Positions 60,313 through 64,000 of a stretch of DNA of 64,000 bases are shown piece after piece (the stretch's first letter is position 1; each line of letters starts with the position of its first letter). The position numbers and the translations under genes are program-made. The notes beneath the pieces are model-generated. The model saw only the letters and a program-made list of their open reading frames with translations, made no database searches and was not told the origin of the DNA. This stretch comes from Massilia frigida. GTDB taxonomy: Bacteria > Pseudomonadota > Gammaproteobacteria > Burkholderiales > Burkholderiaceae_D. The stretch spans positions 124,001-188,000 of the forward strand of contig NZ_WHJG01000006.1 of assembly GCF_011682175.1 (NCBI RefSeq), given 5' to 3'.

Positions 60313-61935
60313 ATGCTCGAGCGCCTGCGCATCGGTCCCAAGCTGCTGCTCGCACCCGGCCTGGTGCTGCTGTTGCTGATGCTTTCCTCGGGCAGCGCAT
60401 GGTATGCGATGGTGCGCCAGAACCAGGCGGTCGACATCATCGTGGGCGAGCGCGCAGCCCGCATCCGCGACGCCAATGAACTGGTGGCCGATGCGCAGCA
60501 CGCGCATGCGCGCATGTACCAGCTGCTGACCTGGATCAGCGCCAGCTTTTCCGCGCCGCGCATCGATGCGCTCGGGCAGGACATTTATCAGCGCCACGCC
60601 GCCATCGAACGCAAGTTCGCGGCCCTGGCCGGGCGCACCGGCAGCGCCGCTCCCGAGCACCGCTTCGTCACCCAGGCCGGAGCCGCGCATGGCGTCTACA
60701 TGCGCGCCATTCTCGATGTGATCGAACTGTCCCAGGTCGACCACTCGATGAGCGCCAACGCCATGTCCAAGGCCGAACAAGCGTTCGGCGTGGTGGCCTT
60801 GCGGCTGTCGGAACTGGCGCGCCTGGAGCAGGAACTGAGCGAACGCGCCTCCGCGCGCGCCGCCGCCGATTTTGCGGCGCTGTCGGTCCTGATGCCGCTG
60901 CTGGTCGCCCTGTCGGTGGCCGGCACGCTCGGCATCACCATGCTGGTGCGGCGCGCGCTGCTGCGCGAAGTGCGCGATCTCAGCGAGACCGCCGGCGAAC
61001 TGGCCAGCGGCAACCTGACGGTCAAGAAGCGCAGCTACGGACGCGATGAAATCGCCGACACCGCGCGCACGCTCGATGCCAGCATCGGCACCCTGAACGC
61101 GACCCTGAAAAGCATCCTGGTGTCGGCACGCTCGATCGACAGTGCCTCGCGCGACATCGCCTTAGGCAGTGCCGGCCTAGCCAGCCGCAACGCGGCCCAG
61201 GCCAGCGTGCTCAAACACGCCGCCAGCGCGGTCGAGGGGCTGGGCACCACGGCGGGCATGGCCGCCGACAGCGCGTACAGCGCCAACCGCCTGGCCGACG
61301 AAACCTCGGCGCAAGCCATGTGCGGCGGCGGTGTGCTCGACCGGCTGGTGCTGACCATGGCCGCGGTACGCGGCAGTTCGCAGCGCGTTGCGCAGATTAT
61401 TGGCGTGATCGACAACCTGGCTGGCCAGACCAATGCGCTGGCACTCAACGCGGCCGTCGAAGCGGCCAAGGCCGGCGAGCAGGGCCACGGCTTTGCGGCA
61501 GTGGCGGGCGAGGTGCGGATACTGGCGCAGCGCTCGGCCAGCGCCGCGCGCGAGATCAAGGAACTCATTGCGCAGGCGCTCGCCGAGATCGACGGCGGCA
61601 GCGCGGGCGCCTCGGAAGCGGGCATGCGCATGGTGGGCATCGCGCAATCGGTGCAGCAGGTGGGGGACATGGTCAGCCAGATCGGACAAGCCAGCGCGGG
61701 GCAGGCCGGCGGCATCGGCGCGGTGAGCGACGCGATCGTGCAGATGGACCAGATGACACGGCAGAATTCCGTGCTGGTGGAAGAAGCAGCATCGGCGGCG
61801 CAAAGGCTGCAGCGCCAGGCGCTGACCCTGTCGAAAGCGGTCAGCGGATTTCGCATCGACGACAGCGTGCCGGATGCGGCAGGGCCGCCGGCGAAAACCA
61901 CGCCGCATCTGCGGCTGGCCTCGCGGCGGCCCTGA
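60313..61935 (+). CDS. Methyl-accepting chemotaxis protein
   Basis: A 540-residue chemoreceptor. TM1 is at about 12-30, the periplasmic part (about 150 residues) is a helical bundle of the 4HB type, TM2 at 195-215, then HAMP and a signalling coiled coil. The hairpin tip reads NLAGQTNALALNAAVEAAKAGEQGHGFAAVAGEVR, the normal CheA/CheW contact region (quoted from parts). No C-terminal NWETF-type tether is present. Its partner is probably the Cache protein gene one base upstream. A 15-bp tandem repeat begins right after its stop. Confidence 0.92.
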   Translation: MLERLRIGPKLLLAPGLVLLLLMLSSGSAWYAMVRQNQAVDIIVGERAARIRDANELVADAQHAHARMYQLLTWISASFSAPRIDALGQDIYQRHAAIERKFAALAGRTGSAAPEHRFVTQAGAAHGVYMRAILDVIELSQVDHSMSANAMSKAEQAFGVVALRLSELARLEQELSERASARAAADFAALSVLMPLLVALSVAGTLGITMLVRRALLREVRDLSETAGELASGNLTVKKRSYGRDEIADTARTLDASIGTLNATLKSILVSARSIDSASRDIALGSAGLASRNAAQASVLKHAASAVEGLGTTAGMAADSAYSANRLADETSAQAMCGGGVLDRLVLTMAAVRGSSQRVAQIIGVIDNLAGQTNALALNAAVEAAKAGEQGHGFAAVAGEVRILAQRSASAAREIKELIAQALAEIDGGSAGASEAGMRMVGIAQSVQQVGDMVSQIGQASAGQAGGIGAVSDAIVQMDQMTRQNSVLVEEAASAAQRLQRQALTLSKAVSGFRIDDSVPDAAGPPAKTTPHLRLASRRP

Positions 61936-61995
61936 CCAGGGCGGCCCTTACCTGGGCGGCCCTTACCCGGGCGGCCCTTACCCGGGCGGCCCAGG
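61936..61995 (+). repeat. 15-bp tandem repeat, four copies
   Basis: Units of the type CCCGGGCGGCCCTTA run from 61936 to 61995, with one or two changes per copy. The run starts at the base after the chemoreceptor stop and ends 13 bases before the gcvP stop on the other strand. It may mark slippage or act as a boundary between convergent genes. Confidence 0.85.
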
Positions 61996-62008
61996 CGACA
62001 CTACAGGC

Positions 62009-64000
62009 TTACTCGTAGTCGCTGATCGGCGCGCAGCCGCAGAACAGGTTGCGGTCGCCGTACACATTGTCGGCGCGGCCGACCGGCGGCCAGTACTTCT
62101 GCTTGCGCAGCGACGCCACCGGGAAGGCAGCTACCTCACGGCTGTACTTGTGTTCCCAGACGTCGGCGGTGACCACTTCGGCGGTGTGCGGCGCACCCTT
62201 GAGCGGGTTGTCCATGCGGTCGTATTCGCCGCGCTCGACCTTGACGATCTCGGCGTGGATCGCGATCATCGCATCGATGAAGCGGTCCATCTCGGCCTTC
62301 GATTCGCTTTCGGTCGGCTCGATCATCAGGGTGCCCGGTACCGGGAAGCTCATCGTCGGCGCATGGAAACCGAAGTCCATCAGGCGCTTGGCCACGTCTT
62401 CGTTGCTGATGCCGGTGGCGTCGGTGATCGGACGCAGGTCCAGGATGCACTCGTGCGCCACCAGGCCATCGTGGCCCGTGTACAGCACAGGGTAGTGCGG
62501 CGCCAGGCGGCGCGCGATGTAGTTGGCGGCCAGGATTGCCGTTTCGGTGGCGGCGGTCAAGCCTTCGCCGCCCATCATCGCGATGTACATCCACGAGATC
62601 GGCAAGATGCTGGCCGAGCCGAATGGCGCCGCGCTGACCGCGCCGATGCCGGCTTCGTCGCGCGTGTAGCCGCTCGAACGCTGGTTCGGCAAGAACTTGG
62701 CCAGGTGCGCGCCCACGCCGATCGGACCGACGCCAGGGCCGCCGCCGCCGTGCGGAATGCAGAAGGTCTTGTGCAGGTTCAGGTGGCTCACATCGCCACC
62801 GAAGCTGCCCGGTGCCGCCACGCCGACCAGCGCGTTCATGTTGGCGCCGTCGATGTAGACCTGGCCGCCGTGCGAATGGATGATCTCGCACAGCTCTTGA
62901 ATGCCTTCCTCGAACACGCCGTGGGTCGACGGGTAGGTGACCATCACGCAGGCCAGGCTGGCGCTATGCTGTTCGGCCTTGGCGCGCAGGTCCGCCAGGT
63001 CGACGTTGCCGCGCTCGTCGCAGGCGGTGACGACCACCTTCATGCCGACCATATTGGCCGATGCCGGGTTGGTGCCGTGCGCCGAGGAGGGAATCAGGCA
63101 GATATTGCGGTGGCCTTCGCCGCGCGATTCATGGTAAGCCTTGATCACCAGCAGGCCCGCGTACTCGCCCTGCGAGCCGGCGTTCGGCTGCAGCGACACG
63201 GCGGCATAGCCGGTCAGCGCGCACAGCATGTCTTCCAGCTGGCCGATCATGTCGCGGTAGCCGACCGTTTGCGCGTCCGGCGCGAACGGGTGGATGTTGG
63301 AGAATTCGGGCCAGGTGACCGGGATCATTTCGCTGGTCGCGTTGAGCTTCATGGTGCACGAGCCAAGCGGGATCATGGTGCGGTCCAGCGCCAGGTCCTT
63401 GTCGGCCAGGCCGCGCAGGTAGCGCAGCATTTCGTGTTCCGCGTGGTAGCGGTTGAAGGTCGGGTGGGTCAGGTAGGTGCTGGTACGCGCCAGCGCTTCC
63501 GGATAGGCGTCCTGCGCGCTCGCTTCGATGGCATCAAAATCGGGCGAAGCAGGGGCGGTCGAGACGCCCTGGGCGAAGATGGTCCACAGCAGCGCAATGT
63601 CTTCGCGGGTGGTGGTTTCATCGAGCGAGATGCCGACGTGGCTGGCATCGACCTTGCGCAGGTTGACGCCATGTTCGATGGCGATCGCGTGCAGTTCGGC
63701 CGCGCGCGCACTCTTGATGGTGAGCGTGTCGAAATACGTCTTGTTGACGACGTCGTAGCCGAGCTGGCCGAGCTTGGCGGCCACGATGGCGGTGAAGCGG
63801 TGCACGCGGCGCGCGATGCGCTGCAAGCCTTCAGGACCGTGGTAGACCGCGTACATCGATGCCATCACCGCCAGCAGCACCTGCGCGGTGCAGATGTTGG
63901 AGGTGGCTTTTTCGCGGCGGATGTGCTGCTCGCGCGTTTGCAGCGCCAGGCGGTACGCCTTGTTGCCCTGGGCATCGATGGTCACGCCCACCAGGCGGCC
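62009..64000 (-). CDS. gcvP: Glycine dehydrogenase (decarboxylating), P protein, 3' part
   Basis: The C-terminal 663 residues of the P protein of the glycine cleavage system; the 5' part lies beyond the window. P protein uses pyridoxal phosphate to decarboxylate glycine and pass the aminomethyl group to lipoyl-H. Seen here: [81 protein letters not shown], and the PLP-binding lysine in [18 protein letters not shown]. The C-terminal end is [16 protein letters not shown]. gcvT and gcvH would be expected upstream of the window edge. No riboswitch can be judged. Confidence 0.97.
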   Translation of the reverse strand, partial: GRLVGVTIDAQGNKAYRLALQTREQHIRREKATSNICTAQVLLAVMASMYAVYHGPEGLQRIARRVHRFTAIVAAKLGQLGYDVVNKTYFDTLTIKSARAAELHAIAIEHGVNLRKVDASHVGISLDETTTREDIALLWTIFAQGVSTAPASPDFDAIEASAQDAYPEALARTSTYLTHPTFNRYHAEHEMLRYLRGLADKDLALDRTMIPLGSCTMKLNATSEMIPVTWPEFSNIHPFAPDAQTVGYRDMIGQLEDMLCALTGYAAVSLQPNAGSQGEYAGLLVIKAYHESRGEGHRNICLIPSSAHGTNPASANMVGMKVVVTACDERGNVDLADLRAKAEQHSASLACVMVTYPSTHGVFEEGIQELCEIIHSHGGQVYIDGANMNALVGVAAPGSFGGDVSHLNLHKTFCIPHGGGGPGVGPIGVGAHLAKFLPNQRSSGYTRDEAGIGAVSAAPFGSASILPISWMYIAMMGGEGLTAATETAILAANYIARRLAPHYPVLYTGHDGLVAHECILDLRPITDATGISNEDVAKRLMDFGFHAPTMSFPVPGTLMIEPTESESKAEMDRFIDAMIAIHAEIVKVERGEYDRMDNPLKGAPHTAEVVTADVWEHKYSREVAAFPVASLRKQKYWPPVGRADNVYGDRNLFCGCAPISDYE

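Overview
The window reads as one contiguous, GC-rich, gene-dense betaproteobacterial chromosome segment. The closest fit is the Oxalobacteraceae (Massilia, Duganella or Janthinobacterium-like). This rests on protein style and on the conserved run thrS-infC-rpmI-rplT-pheS-pheT-ihfA-merR; no database search was possible. There is no transposase, integrase, phage gene or CRISPR array.

Layout from left to right: (1) 38-5359, relA followed head-to-tail by an MlaE-like permease, an MlaD/MCE protein, a lipoprotein and a small anchored protein. (2) 5360-11963, assorted genes: a DUF4153 membrane protein, a proline-rich lipoprotein, a MerR regulator with a flavodoxin-fold oxidoreductase, a YdjM-like membrane protein, an exonuclease III family enzyme and an unknown. 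(3) 12140-19166, a BaeS/BaeR-like two-component system, then a 1,544-residue RTX-like repeat protein with an unusual 18-residue period. (4) 19338-25379, a complete STM4015-4014-4013-4012-4011 type operon (leucine-rich-repeat protein, ATP-grasp, alkaline-phosphatase/sulfatase-fold hydrolase, two radical SAM enzymes) with one extra small gene. (5) 25409-28916, a Fur-box-controlled TonB siderophore receptor and PepSY membrane protein. (6) 29385-32019, a membrane protein, a thioredoxin-reductase-like flavoprotein and a CDF metal exporter.

The core block 32109-40476 starts with a strong promoter and two identical tRNA-Val(GAC) genes. It continues with thrS, infC (AUA start), rpmI, rplT, pheS, pheT, ihfA and a MerR-type gene. 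Then come a NarL-type response regulator and CHASE3 kinase (40681-43047), a Crp/Fnr regulator overlapping the kinase tail-to-tail, and a TctD/TctE-like two-component system (44078-46083). A type IV pilus minor-pilin operon follows (fimT-pilV-pilW-pilX-pilY1-pilE, 46235-52557), then prfC.

The right part holds a leftward operon coupling a TonB-dependent receptor, a YfiR-like periplasmic protein and a GGDEF-EAL protein. Next are a cupin lipoprotein and a small membrane protein, a periplasmic Cache protein paired with a methyl-accepting chemotaxis protein, and the 3' two thirds of gcvP, cut by the window end.

The best candidate for a poorly described system is the STM4011-4015 operon. It looks like a radical SAM plus ATP-grasp modification pathway with no assigned substrate. 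Here it carries a duplicated gene junction (encoding a 52-residue ORF), a tetrapeptide-repeat N-terminus on the ATP-grasp protein and an extra sixth gene. Second is the RTX-like solenoid with the two-component system and paired direct repeats just upstream.
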